DNA of 64,000 nucleotides from Moringa oleifera (taxonomy: Eukaryota > Streptophyta > Magnoliopsida > Brassicales > Moringaceae), in NCBI GenBank assembly GCA_021397835.1, contig JAJFZO010000191.1:7413501-7477500 (forward strand), written 5' to 3'. Under the pieces are notes generated by a model. The model had not been told where the DNA came from. It was given only the letters and a program-made list of their open reading frames with translations, and did not search any database. Both the position numbers and the translations under genes were made by a program. Of this stretch, positions 1-11,009 are shown piece after piece (position 1 is the first letter of the stretch; each line of letters starts with the position of its first letter).

Positions 1-800
1 AATGGCTGAAGAAGTTAGTTCTTTCCCAGGACATGAGGCAACAAAAGGAGGAACAACAACATTTTTCTAGATCATACCATGCTTTACTTTAAAGAGGTAA
101 AAATATTTTTTCTTTTGCTTCGTTATCTTTTTAGGAAAAATAGTTATTGTTTCTTATGACTTGAATTTCTTTTTTATAGTTCACCTGAAGGATGGCTATA
201 CTTATCAACAAGTATAACCGTACTAGTGTTAGCCTTTGATACTTTGTGAAGGATGTCGAAATCGCTAATAAGTCTGCTATTAATTTTCTTCAATAAGGTT
301 GACACCTATGCTTTTAAAATTGAGAAGATGAAGAGTTTTCTGGTGAAGGCTGAAGCAGAGGTCGATGATCAAAAGTTACGGTTGGCCTAGGTCAATCGAA
401 TGTCAAGGTCAAGATAAGCTATGCCAAAAATAAACTTATCTTGCAGCATTCAAAAAATACAAGGACAACTCGAGAGAAAGCTTGATCTCGTGCAGTGGAT
501 GCATTTTGCAGGACAAAAAGGTATAAAGTTGAGATCAAGGAGCAAGCCTCCAGGCTCTGCTTGCCCATCAAGAGAAAGGCTGTACAAGAGATCCAAGATC
601 GATGCCTTGACCTAGAGTTATCTTAGGTGCAAATGGCACTTTCAACCAAATCCCCACCAGTGCTCTTTAAAGATTTAGAGGTCTCCTTCGACGATCTTAA
701 AGAAGTAATGAAGAGGTCGACTGAAGCATGGACATTAGGTACAGCTCATGAAGGCCAGCCTTTAACTGCATCATCAATTCCAGATTAGCTGAGACAATAA
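1..800 (+). pseudogene. Retroelement gag-like remnant (tentative)
   Basis: Short open stretches in different + frames are broken by stops and shifts. The last, about 620-786, reads as a charged, coiled-coil-like tail followed by a serine/proline end. The composition resembles the C-terminal coiled coil of plant retrotransposon gag or plant-mobile-domain proteins, but no diagnostic motif is visible. After 786 the DNA is AT-rich with a poly-T run at 843-858. The left part lies outside the window. The family assignment is a guess. Confidence 0.25.
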
Positions 801-1689
801 CCCAACTTAAGCCTTAGATTAAACTTTGTACTTTTTCCTTTGTTTTTTTTTTTTTTTCTTATGATGTACAAACTTGTTTCTTCAATGAAATTCACATTCC
901 AAATCTTTAAAAACACTTGAGATTATGATGACTACCTTAAGAACTTTAAAAACTCTTTGAATTAATTTTGGATGAAGAAGACCCAATGATGTTGGGCTGC
1001 ACCTGATGTGAACTTAACCTTCAATTTATCCAAGTCACTAACCCCAATATAAACAATTAAGTTAATGTGACAAATTAACTTCAAATTTTTTAAGGCACTA
1101 GCCTTTATGAGTACTCTCGAACTACTATGAAGAAGTCAGCTTCAAATCTCCTAAGGCATTAACTCGATATATCTTTTGGGCTTAAAATCCCAAAGTAAAC
1201 ACCTGAAGAATAAAACTAAACTTTGCCATTTGATTTCACGTGGGCCTGGCTTTAAACCTAATGAATCTACTCAAAGTGATTCCTCGGCTAAAAACCTTAT
1301 GTGCTCTGTATATGAGCCCTAGTGAATTGAGTCCCAACGTATCATCAAGGATCAATACTAAGGATTCTCAACCTCATATTTGGCAAAATAAATAAGATGG
1401 GTATTAAAAGACCTCTAACACATCCCTATGAGCCTAAAAATAAACTAAGAGAGAAAGGAAGTTTTGGGAGAAAAATTAGGTGTCAACAGCGGTCAATAAC
1501 AAATAACTCTCAACAGTTTCCAAGGTATGTGTCTAAAGATTTTTCTTTGATTATTTGGAGTATAGGTAAAGAAAATGAAGATGAGTTTCATATTTAGTGG
1601 ATGCAAGTGTTTGGCAATTGCTAATGTGAAAATGGAGTCTCATTTTGTTAATTTTCTGAAGTTTCTAATGGGTTTTGAATAAAAAGACT
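801..1689. other. Non-coding, no recognised feature
   Basis: AT-rich DNA with many stops in all frames. Phrases such as 'aaggcactagcc' and 'aaggcattaact' recur loosely, as in decayed repeat DNA. A 66-codon open frame at 1397-1597 has no recognisable motif. Confidence 0.4.
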
Positions 1690-2690
1690 AATATTGTGTG
1701 TTGACAGGGTAGGGTGATATATTACGATTTTCCATGTAACTTGTAGTTTTATATAAACTATGCTTCATGTAACGATGTTGTTGGTATGTAAAGATGCTAA
1801 TTTTTGTGTATAAATACTAGTTTTTGTATAAAGATGCCAGTGTTTGTATAAACTTATATGTTTTCTTATAACTTTTCTACTATTTATATAAACATTTTCC
1901 TTATTAATGTGAAATTATGAGATTAAAACTGGTAAAAGTTTATATCAATCCATATCGGGTCCGCATAATGATTCTAGCTCTTATGTAAAGATGTTAGTCT
2001 TTGTGCAAAGTTTTATATTGTTATGTAATTCTTTCATCATTTGTTTGAACATTTGCCTCATTAATATGAAATTATGAGGTCAACACTTGCAAAAGTGTGC
2101 ATCGACCCATATCAAACCATTAACTCTCTATCATCTTTTAGAGTATTTTAAGGTCAGTTCGTATAAGCTTTTTTATCAACACATGACAAGACCTAACTCT
2201 TTACTTAATTTTGGGATATTTTTGTGTAAGTACAACACGTATCAAGATCTCCACGTGTGAGAAATTCGACTACCTGCCTAATTGAAGTGCATACAAATCC
2301 ATCAATCTCATCATATATAAAGGATTCAGATTTTTTTATTAACATATACTTTGATAAAACAATAACATCACAAGTATATAAATCTATATATACTAATTTA
2401 GTTCAAAAACTGTAATATATATTGTTTTCTATATGCATAACTTACATTACAAAACATTATACAAATAACTTTATACGAAAACATACAGTTTTACACGAAT
2501 ACTAACACTTTGCTTGAATATTAAAAACATCGTAAGTAAATGAATTTACACAAATAAGCAACTTTACACAGAGTAACAACTTTATAAGAACTAACGACTT
2601 TATATGGAAATACATTACATGGAGACACAACAAACTTGACATGAATCCTTTTAAATATTATACAAATTAGAACAAAACTTTACATGGATT
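1690..2690. repeat. Inverted arrangement of TGTATAAAG-type repeats, possible non-autonomous transposon
   Basis: At 1740-2110 the + strand repeats phrases like TGTAAAGATGCTAA, TGTATAAAGATGCCAG and TGTAAAGATGTTAG. A block of about 140 bp (about 1785-1965) is repeated directly at about 1980-2115, both copies containing 'aatatgaaattatgag'-like text. From about 2440 to 2680 the same phrases occur in the opposite orientation (ACTTTACACA, CTTTATACGA). Such opposed subterminal arrays are usual for non-autonomous DNA transposons, but I could not fix termini or a target duplication. Confidence 0.35.
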
Positions 2691-5600
2691 GCACATGAAG
2701 AAGAAGAACATTTAAGTGCATCAAAATGATGCAAGATCTCTTAATACACCCAAAAATTAAAAAAAATAAAATAAAAAAGATACATTCGCCTAGTTAACTT
2801 TTCTTGTGTTTTTATCTACCTAATAGAAATAGTCGTCCAAATGTTATCACAGAATTGTTATTTCATTCAATCTATTCCCTCCTAGATCTTAGAGGAAAAG
2901 TACAATGCCTTCAACTTACAAGAAGAGTAAAAAAAATGGAGAGTTGCTTCAAAGATTAAAATATCCCAAAGAGAAGAAAGAATAAAAAAGAAAGAAGAGA
3001 TAGAGAGATAGAGAAAGAGAAAAAAAAAGTCTTTGAAAACTGCCAAAATACACTTTAGAAGCAAAGAGAAAAGGGTTACATGGGCTTTTATACGCCAAGG
3101 ACATTTTGTTCTTTTATGATGTTTGGGTTAGAAAAAAACAAATTGCTAAAACCAAACATTCCAACAAAGAGGGAAAAAATGCAAAAAGACCAAATTGCTC
3201 AATAAAAAAGCTATGATGTTGTCACATAATTGACAAATTTGTTGAAGAATTTTCAAAAAGAATGCCAGTAATGAATGAATATGGTTTATGCATAAAGATA
3301 CAAAAATCATATAGAAGATATGTTGAAAGACTTATCCAAAGATATGTTTAAAATGAGCTAAAACAAAAAACCTATATGAATACTTGTTAAATGTGTAATA
3401 TATGTTAATCTTGTACCTAGGTGAAAATTTATTGGTTGAAAATGATACAAATGATCAAATACAAATCATTGATCAAGTCTTTTTGGTTTCGATTTAATGG
3501 TTGAATATAAAAAACATGAAACAACCTCAAAGGATGTAATTTCTATTGAAAGGGTAACAAAAATGCTATATAAATGCTTCATTATGGACATTGTAATTCA
3601 TTCATTTAAACATTCAAATATTTAAGCATTCTTCAACCAAGAAAATCTTTCATCTCTCACCATGCTCTTGCATAGTTTTCAAAGACTAAAATAAATATCT
3701 ATTAATCTAAAGAATAAAACATTGATACTTGAAAAACTTGCTACATATCGAAGGTATTATAAGTTTGTTTTCACCAGTGAAGAACAAACAAACAAACTCA
3801 AAACTTCATTATATTTCGGAGGTATATTTGCATATATCACAATTAAACAGGATAAATAATGTGTTAAAGAAAAATGACATAACAATGAGCCTTGAGCTTT
3901 TACATCAGTTTCCTTTGCTTTTGCAACTCATACAACACACTTATTCAACAAAGCTAGTATAAATCGAGATAATTTATATTTAATCAAAATGATTAAAATA
4001 TTAACATAATGTGATACATTGATATAGTATAATCAGTGACGTGATGATGTGGTAATGACATAATAGGGATGGGGCATGACATGTTAATGACATGACATGT
4101 TAATGACATGACCTTGAATCTTTTTCGATGAATAGACCTAAACTTGGTCAACATCTTTGATAATATCATATCCGAAAACCATCTTTAGAAAAGATGGTCA
4201 AATCTAGCCAATTTGAATGACGACCACATTTGACCAATCGTTGTGCGAGGGATGATCACGATTAAACTAGGTCAGTTTATGTGATCGCACCCTTGTGGAT
4301 AATTATTTGTCCGTTTTGATCACCAAGAAATACAAATAAAAAATAAAATAAGAACATACTTAATAAATATTTCTTTCATCAACATTTTGGTTATTTTTCA
4401 AATTTTTTTTACTTTATTAATAATTTTTTAATATAAATTGATGAAAAATGAGATATGAAAAACTAAAAATAAAATTTAAATAAAGTTGATATAAAAATAA
4501 TAATATTTATATCATTTTGTATTTAAAATTTTGTTAAATATATATTGTTGGGTTTAAATTTCACTTCTTTTATTTTATAAGAATTATTAGATGAAACTTT
4601 GTCAATAATACTTGCATAAAAAGTCAAATGAAAGCAACAATATCACCCAATAAAATCCATTATCATTAATACCTATAATCATGTTCTTAATCAGCATGCG
4701 AACCCATTTTACAAAATTGGTCAAGATTTTGAGTTACGAAACATTTTCTTACAAGTATGATATGACAATGACACCTACTTGCTTACCTGATGAACTCATT
4801 TATTCATCCAAATTGGCTAATGGGATAACCCACTTCTTGGAAGGCTGCTGAAGGGAATCCAATCTAGTAATTAGTAATCCAGCTCAGGCAGCAGCAGTAC
4901 TTGAACTTGGAGCTGTGATGCAGAAGAGCTGCCTGGTTGGATCTGATTACAGTTTTCCAAAAAAAGGAAAATGTCAATCTGACTGAACAATTCATGAACA
5001 ATAAACTTCTAAGTAAGACCAAAGTTCGACCATGTTGCATAGGAGAAAATGCCAGATTCATTAGTAACAAGTAATTCTGGGACAAGCAGAGTAGAGAAAA
5101 GTCCTTGCGTGCTCCACATCGGCCTGGTCCAATTCTGCACCTTGAAATGTTTTTGGTTTTGGACTTTTGGCAGATGAATTGTCCATTAATGCACTCAATT
5201 AGGTTGAACCTTAAACCGGACTTGCTTCTTCGAGGATTCCTATTAGCTCAAGCGGACATGCTTAGATTACCTTGGGAATATCGACCTCAAGAGGCACTCT
5301 TGAATACTGTTTATACAAAAAATTTATTTGTTTTCAATATAATATTTAATACTTTTTTTTCAAAAAAATGAAAAAGGTTATTTTGTAATACTCAAACTCA
5401 GGAGATTTTAAATCCAGGATAAAACTAGTGACCATAAAATGCTTGATAAAAAATTGAACAACGGATCAATTTTAATTATAACGTCACGTTATAATAACTG
5501 AAACATTTAATTAAAAATATTAATGAATTAGATTTTTTTAAAAAAAAATCTTGCAAAACTCGTTTCTTTCTTAGGTAGAGGATATCCACTGTGACACTAA

Positions 5601-6930
5601 CCCAGTCCAAGAACTCTATTTATCAAGCTTACTCAACAAACAACACTTGGAACATGATAAACCTTGACAAAGACATTCATAATGCAGGCGCTGATAGTTG
5701 AAAGTCAAATAATACCTATCACTCTCTTTTAATAAACGATACAATGTTGTCTACAAAATAAGGTTTGGTATAAACCAAACTAATTTAATAGTAATAATAA
5801 TAATAATATCAGATAAAACCATAATCACGGAAGATTCAACATCAAATGTAAGGTTTTATTCGGATCGTATTTGAACAAGTATTCGTAGTTTGTTTGTTGT
5901 ATGAAAAATGATAAAAGATACCATGAGAACTAGTTATTCACATTCCAAGTTGGGAAAGTTTATTCTTTTGTTCTTAAAAATGAAAGTTGGATCTTTTAGA
6001 AAAAATGATAAAAAAATTTAGCTGGTGTTTGATTTTTTTATGTTAAAACTCATGTTTCACGCCATCCTTATTTTCAAATTAAAATATAATTCAAGCCGCA
6101 GTCAAGGCTAATGAAGATTGACACAAGAATTATTAATTCTTTACAAGCAAAGAAATAAACAAAATAATTAACTATTATTTTATCACCAACTGTGTCAAAA
6201 TGTCAAAAGAATGACAGAAAAAGGTTGAAGAAAATAAAAGATTTATGTGTATATGTGTGTAAGCATGCACGATGTTAGCTAGGTACCAAGATTTATAAAT
6301 GCGAATAGACAAAGCTTAAGATTGGTACATTTGTTGTTTATTTGTTCGACTTTCCTTAATTTCTGACTTTTGCCTTAAAATGTCAACTGTGTTGCACACT
6401 CTTTTTATCTTTTAATAAAATTGCGTTCCCAGAAGAAATGTAATTTATTTAATTTCTAGTTTAAAAAATCAAAATACTAAAAAAGAGTGGTCTCGGCCGA
6501 GTGCTTCAAAGCTTAAGTTTTGTGGGATCCAAAGGACGCCATGGGCCCCATGTGAGCCACAAAAGACTGTCTGGGTTTGGGCTGGAAGGTGACTTTGGAT
6601 GCCCCTGGCTGCTTAAATTCAATTTCAATAGTCTTGTTTTGGTCTCTACATTTGTTTTCAATGCTCACCATTAATATACTGATTTTGGTCTTCCCATTCT
6701 TGCTTTCAACTTAGGGTTTCAACTTGTAATTTTTTTTAGTTCACTTTTTTTTTCCTTTTCACAATTTTGTGAAAAAATTATATACAAGCAGAAAGAATCA
6801 TATGGTAGATGTTAAATTTTGTGACAAAATTGTATACAACTAGCAGTTCAGACGTGGAAAATAAAAAATGTAAAAATGACCAATAGTAGCCGCCAAGAGC
6901 CCTGTCGCCGGCACTTGGTCGACAAAGATG
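2691..6930. other. Long intergenic stretch, no supported gene
   Basis: AT-rich sequence without a convincing coding region. Small items seen: tandem 'catgacatgttaatga' phrases at about 4075-4115; a possible LTR-like promoter stretch near 3565-3620 (TATATAAATGCTTC followed by a T/A-rich leader); and a slightly more GC-rich patch at 5100-5300 with an 88-codon frame I do not recognise. The (TAA)n at 5790-5810 is low complexity. Confidence 0.4.
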
Positions 6931-6940
6931 TCCTGGTGAG

Positions 6941-6958
6941 AGAGAGAGAGAGAGAGCG
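6941..6958. repeat. (GA)n microsatellite
   Basis: A run of GA dinucleotides ending in GCGCGC, about 370 bp upstream of the VQ-protein start codon. Similar GA/CT runs flank the USP3 5' end, a common feature of plant 5' regions. Confidence 0.8.
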
Positions 6959-7070
6959 CGCTACCTTGTAGCAATTTGAATAGTTGAATGTACCGTACTA
7001 TTCAACGAATGCACACTACATTACCAAGTGTTCTCTTCCCTTGCTTTCGTCAACGGTCAGAATCGCTGGC

Positions 7071-7324
7071 TGTATCTATATATGTCTATATTTATCTGAC
7101 CTTCCACGCTCTCCACCCTATCATATTGGCTTCTTACGGTCTTCATCGGCTCTCTCTCTCTCCATGTCTATCTTTCTCTCTTTCTCTTCTCTGTAACCAT
7201 CTACTGTACAACAGCATCCAGCCTTTCTTGGGTCCTTTTGCAGCTGATTTTAGCTGTCAAAAATCCCGTCTTAGTTTTGTTGGAGTTTGCTTTTCCTTTT
7301 GCAGCACAAAGAGTCTTTCGACCA
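7071..7324 (+). promoter_or_regulatory. Core promoter and CT-rich leader of the VQ gene
   Basis: Two TATA-like stretches, CTATATATG (7076-7084) and CTATATTTA (7086-7094), precede a CT-rich leader (about 7145-7195) and the ATG at 7325. A GTCAACGGTCA stretch at about 7050 contains TGAC cores on the opposite strand. These could be WRKY W-box-like sites, as often found near VQ genes, but this is weak. Confidence 0.45.
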
Positions 7325-7981
7325 ATGATTCCTGTAAAGTCACATGAAGATGACAGTAGTCGACCTGCAAAGAGGGAAATGCACGGCCCGCGTCCTTCTC
7401 CGTTGAGGATTAACAAAGAATCTCATTTCATTCACAAATCATCCACAGGGTCGTCTCTCGTACCCGCCGCGGGTTTTGGTGCACCAAAGCAGCAGCAACA
7501 ACGGCTGCCAGTAATCATCTATGCGCATTCGCCCAAGGTTATCCACACGCAAGCCCGAGATTTCATGGCCATGGTGCAGAAGCTGACGGGCCTTTCTCGG
7601 TCACCAGACCATGATGATAAGACTGCCCCAAACCCTAGACGGAAGGAAAATGCCAGAAGAAAAACCAATCCTGCTGCTCATCTCGACGAAAACGAATCCT
7701 CTTCCGTTCTCACGGACGAGAACTGTGGTGGCGATGGAGGTGTCGCAGCCCATGTTACTGATGTTAACGTTACAAGTTCGTCGTCTTCCGTTTCTCCGGC
7801 TGTAAATCCACAAAACCAATACCTTGCCGACATGCCTCTCTTCACCCCGAACTCCTCAGATTTATTGTGCTCACCAAGGCCGGTTTTCAGATTTCCTGAT
7901 CCTGCTTACGGGTCACCTAGCGTCACTAACTCCATCTCTCCTTCTGTTTTCGACTTCCTGAAAGGACTCCCAGATTACTGA
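7325..7981 (+). CDS. VQ8: VQ-motif transcriptional co-regulator, MKS1/VQ8-like
   Basis: An intronless 218-residue protein. VQ proteins are plant nuclear cofactors that bind WRKY transcription factors and are often MAP-kinase substrates in defence and development. Residues 80-89 read FMAMVQKLTG, matching the F-x-x-x-V-Q-x-L-T-G core, and the preceding stretch (residues 62-79) has the HSPKVIHT phrase of the MKS1 subgroup. Near the N-terminus residues 21-30, GPRPSPLRIN, match the conserved MKS1-type block. A glutamine run (56-59), an acidic/serine-rich middle and several Ser-Pro pairs, possible kinase sites, follow. The C-terminus ends in FDFLKGLPDY. I chose the ATG at 7325: an upstream in-frame extension begins only at a TTG. 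The lack of introns fits the family. Assignment to VQ8 rather than a paralogue rests on the neighbouring genes and memory of Arabidopsis gene order. Confidence 0.9.
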   Translation: MIPVKSHEDDSSRPAKREMHGPRPSPLRINKESHFIHKSSTGSSLVPAAGFGAPKQQQQRLPVIIYAHSPKVIHTQARDFMAMVQKLTGLSRSPDHDDKTAPNPRRKENARRKTNPAAHLDENESSSVLTDENCGGDGGVAAHVTDVNVTSSSSSVSPAVNPQNQYLADMPLFTPNSSDLLCSPRPVFRFPDPAYGSPSVTNSISPSVFDFLKGLPDY

Positions 7982-8642
7982 GATGATAACCAAGGAGATC
8001 CGCAAATTTTCAGGAGAGAGAGCTACAGGACGTCCTTAATTGCAATCATTGAATTCGATGTTAATTTGTTCATAACTACTCTTTGTGTTCTTAATCTGTG
8101 CATTTGCTTTTTTTTTTCTTTATAATTTTCTCTTTTCAGTATTAGTGTGAGATGGGTTATTATGACATAAAAATGTGAATCATAATGTGATTTAATTGAT
8201 TTTTTGGCCATGCAGCTGATGATGGGTATGGCATGTGTAGTGTTCTTTCTTTCAAACAGTACTGTTTATTATACTGCTTGTAAATTTTTCTTCAAGTATC
8301 CATCTGTGTTATCACTTCGCCATCTAGTTAATTTTTTATTTAACAGCTAAGTATGGCAATAATCTAGTGGAATTCTACATATTTTAAACAAGTCAAGGAT
8401 CAAACCAGAGATAATTAATATTTTAGCACCTGCCTGTCCCTGCCACATACACACACAAAATTAAAAGAGAAGGAAAAAACAATTATATTGCCGCCACGCT
8501 TACTACATGCTTTGGCCGGCAGAACAAATTCAAGCTAATCATAGTTGACGTTCTTATTATATACGGTTTCGTGTATGCGATAAAACCTACCTAATGGTCA
8601 AAAAATATCAATTTCTGGACAATAAGCAAGCGTCATTAAGTA

Positions 8643-8678
<36 letters not shown>

Positions 8679-8930
8679 CATATATATGTGCAAATAAATG
8701 GTGAAGAAGCAAGGAAGGAACCTCCCAACTAAAATAACCACGGAAGATGCAGCGATGAAGATCTTGCATTACCATGGTGTTTGTGAATTATTAGCCCCGT
8801 TTAGCACCAATAGAAATTGTTTAATAATTATAACATTTGTGAAATTTTAGTTTTTGTGTTTTCAAGACTGAATTATGCTTCAAATAGTTTTAAGAATGTA
8901 TTTTACTAATATTCAAAATAATACTTTTTT
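7982..8930. other. 3' flank of the VQ gene, AT-rich
   Basis: Contains a poly-T/AATAAA-poor 3' flank and a (TA)n microsatellite at 8640-8692. No coding region seen. Confidence 0.5.
8640..8692. repeat. (TA)n microsatellite
   Basis: Interrupted TATATA array with two CATA breaks. Confidence 0.9.
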
Positions 8931-8939
8931 AGATAAAAA

Positions 8940-9440
8940 TTTCATAAAATCTTGATATTTACTCATTTCACCAATCAAATATTTACGTTTAAAATTGACA
9001 AATTCAACCTTAATTTATCAATTTAGTGTAAATTAAATTTTATCAAAAGATTTAAAAATTAAAAATATTCAAATTAAAAATCTTATAAAATAAATTTTGA
9101 TTTCATAATTTTTTGAATAATTATAGGATTTTTAAAAATTTTTGACGTTATAAATTTAAAAAATATACTTTTTCAATATTCAAAAAGTTATCAAACTTTT
9201 TTGTAAAAATAGTTTGATATCTTTACATTTATAAAAAATTTTAAATCAAAATTTATTGGATAAGATCTTTAATTTGAATACTCTAATTTTTAAATTTTTT
9301 GACAATATTCGTTTAGAGCAAATTAATAAATCAATGTTGGATTTGTCACTTTTTAAACATAAAGACTTAATTGATAATTTATGATGAAATTTCAAGGCTT
9401 TATAGTACCTTTATCTTACTTTTAAAAAAAAAATGTTATC
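8940..9440. repeat. Fold-back (MITE-like) inverted repeat
   Basis: A left arm (about 8960-9130) and a right arm (about 9225-9395) are near-complementary. For example, 'attcaaattaaaaatctt' on the left pairs with 'aagatctttaatttgaat' on the right, and 'gacaaattcaacc' pairs with 'gttggatttgtc'. The spacer is about 90 bp. The whole could form one long hairpin. No coding capacity; most likely a decayed MITE. A related but worse-preserved copy is at about 17440-17870. Confidence 0.6.
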
Positions 9441-10147
9441 AAATGATGAATTGATACAAGACAAACGTCTCTATTAAAAACAAACCATTTTAAAAAAAGT
9501 GCTAGCTAGAAATAATTCAACAATTACCTTAAAATGATGATAATAAAAATATAATAACATTATATTGTTGCAAAATAATACTATAATAATGTAAAATTAA
9601 TTTAATGTTAAAACAGTAGTATATTAAAAAAATATTAATAAAATCCAAAGATAAAATGGAAAATGAACAATTCTGTGTCTAATGCAATTTCTGAAAACAT
9701 ACTCGATTTTTTTTGTAAGTACCAGAAGTTGTTAGAACCTCTTTTTGTTAAGATACATTGATATGCATGAATGAAGTAGCAAAACTTCAACACTGTTGAC
9801 AAACTGAATGAAAATATAATAATAATAAAAATTTTAAAAAGTAAAATACAAAGCCAGAAAATTAAATGAAGAGGAGGAAATATAAGCATTTTAATTTTTA
9901 TTTGATGTATAATATTGAAACAAGACAAAAGCCTTTAGTGGAAGCATTGCCCTTCTACACTTGCATTAACCAAAATTAGACTAGGCTATTACAAATTTAA
10001 TCAACTTGTTAAATTCTTATATTAGCATTTTCACTTTAATTAATTTTTTAATTGCAAAATTTTAATTTTTTGTTAGAAAAGAAAAAAAGAAAATTCCACT
10101 AAACTCTAAGCTAAATTTTGATCTTGTTGCATGCATAAAAGAATTTT
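9441..10147. other. AT-rich intergenic DNA
   Basis: No supported gene. A 97-codon open frame on the - strand (9635-9928) is hydrophobic, AT-driven text without a recognisable motif. Confidence 0.4.
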
Positions 10148-10260
10148 GGGTAAAGGTCCAACTCTGATGTTTACTCCGGGTGACAAATCAAATTTCGATG
10201 TTTAATATCGATCACCATGATATTTGTATATCGAATGAAACTAATCCTAACTTAACGTTT
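10148..10260 (+). repeat. Left terminal inverted repeat of MULE-1
   Basis: Starts GGGTAAAGG and pairs imperfectly with the complement of about 16370-16475. The inner limit is approximate. Confidence 0.65.
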
Positions 10261-11009
10261 CGGTAACATCATTAAGGTTTGGCAAAGGGTAACAACGGAT
10301 TTTTGGAACTTATACCTACCTTAACAAAACGATATCTCATAATCTCGTTTTGAGTGTCCAAGTAACACTCTCGTTCATACTCACTTGATAGTATCAGACA
10401 AAAATGATGCTTTTGACCTAAATTTTTTTATTTTTGACAAACTCAGCGTTTAATCCCTAATACACGCTTCCATATTCAAAGATTAAAGCTTTTCAGGTAT
10501 GCTTTTTGTGAAAAAAAAAAGTTACTTATTTACGCTTCATGATGCATAGATTAGGGTTTTTGTTTTTAAAAAGCTTTATGGTCACCCAAATACAATGTCT
10601 ATGTCGGGTTAATGTTACATGTTTGTCTTTTGCCTTTACTTCTACAGCAAATTGTCAAGGGTGGGCTCAACATGTTCAAAATGATTCTTTGACTAATTTA
10701 GGTTTGGGATGTTAGGGATTTGACTAATTTATGGCAATACAGTGTTTATGAACCCTAATTCAATTAAGGATTTAGCTAATTTGTGTTTGTTTTTACATTT
10801 TTTATTGATTTTGGTTGTAATTTGATGGTTTCAATTATTTGTTTTGCTATGCTGGGGTTTGTGAATGTGTTAGTATCTTAGACAATAAAGAAAAATTGTC
10901 ACTTATATTCAGTTATAATAAATTGTTTAATGCTATATGTTTAAATACCAATTGAGTTTTTTTTTTTTGTCTTTTATCTAGGAGTTCACATAAATTCATA
11001 TCACTTTAC

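Noticed and set aside
4864..5371. Possible small gene
   Set aside because: Two short frames on opposite strands, with no recognisable domain and no exon structure that extends them.
7238..7324. N-terminal extension of the VQ protein
   Set aside because: It begins at TTG, not ATG, and lies in the CT-rich leader; the family starts close to the GPRPSPL block, which fits the ATG at 7325.
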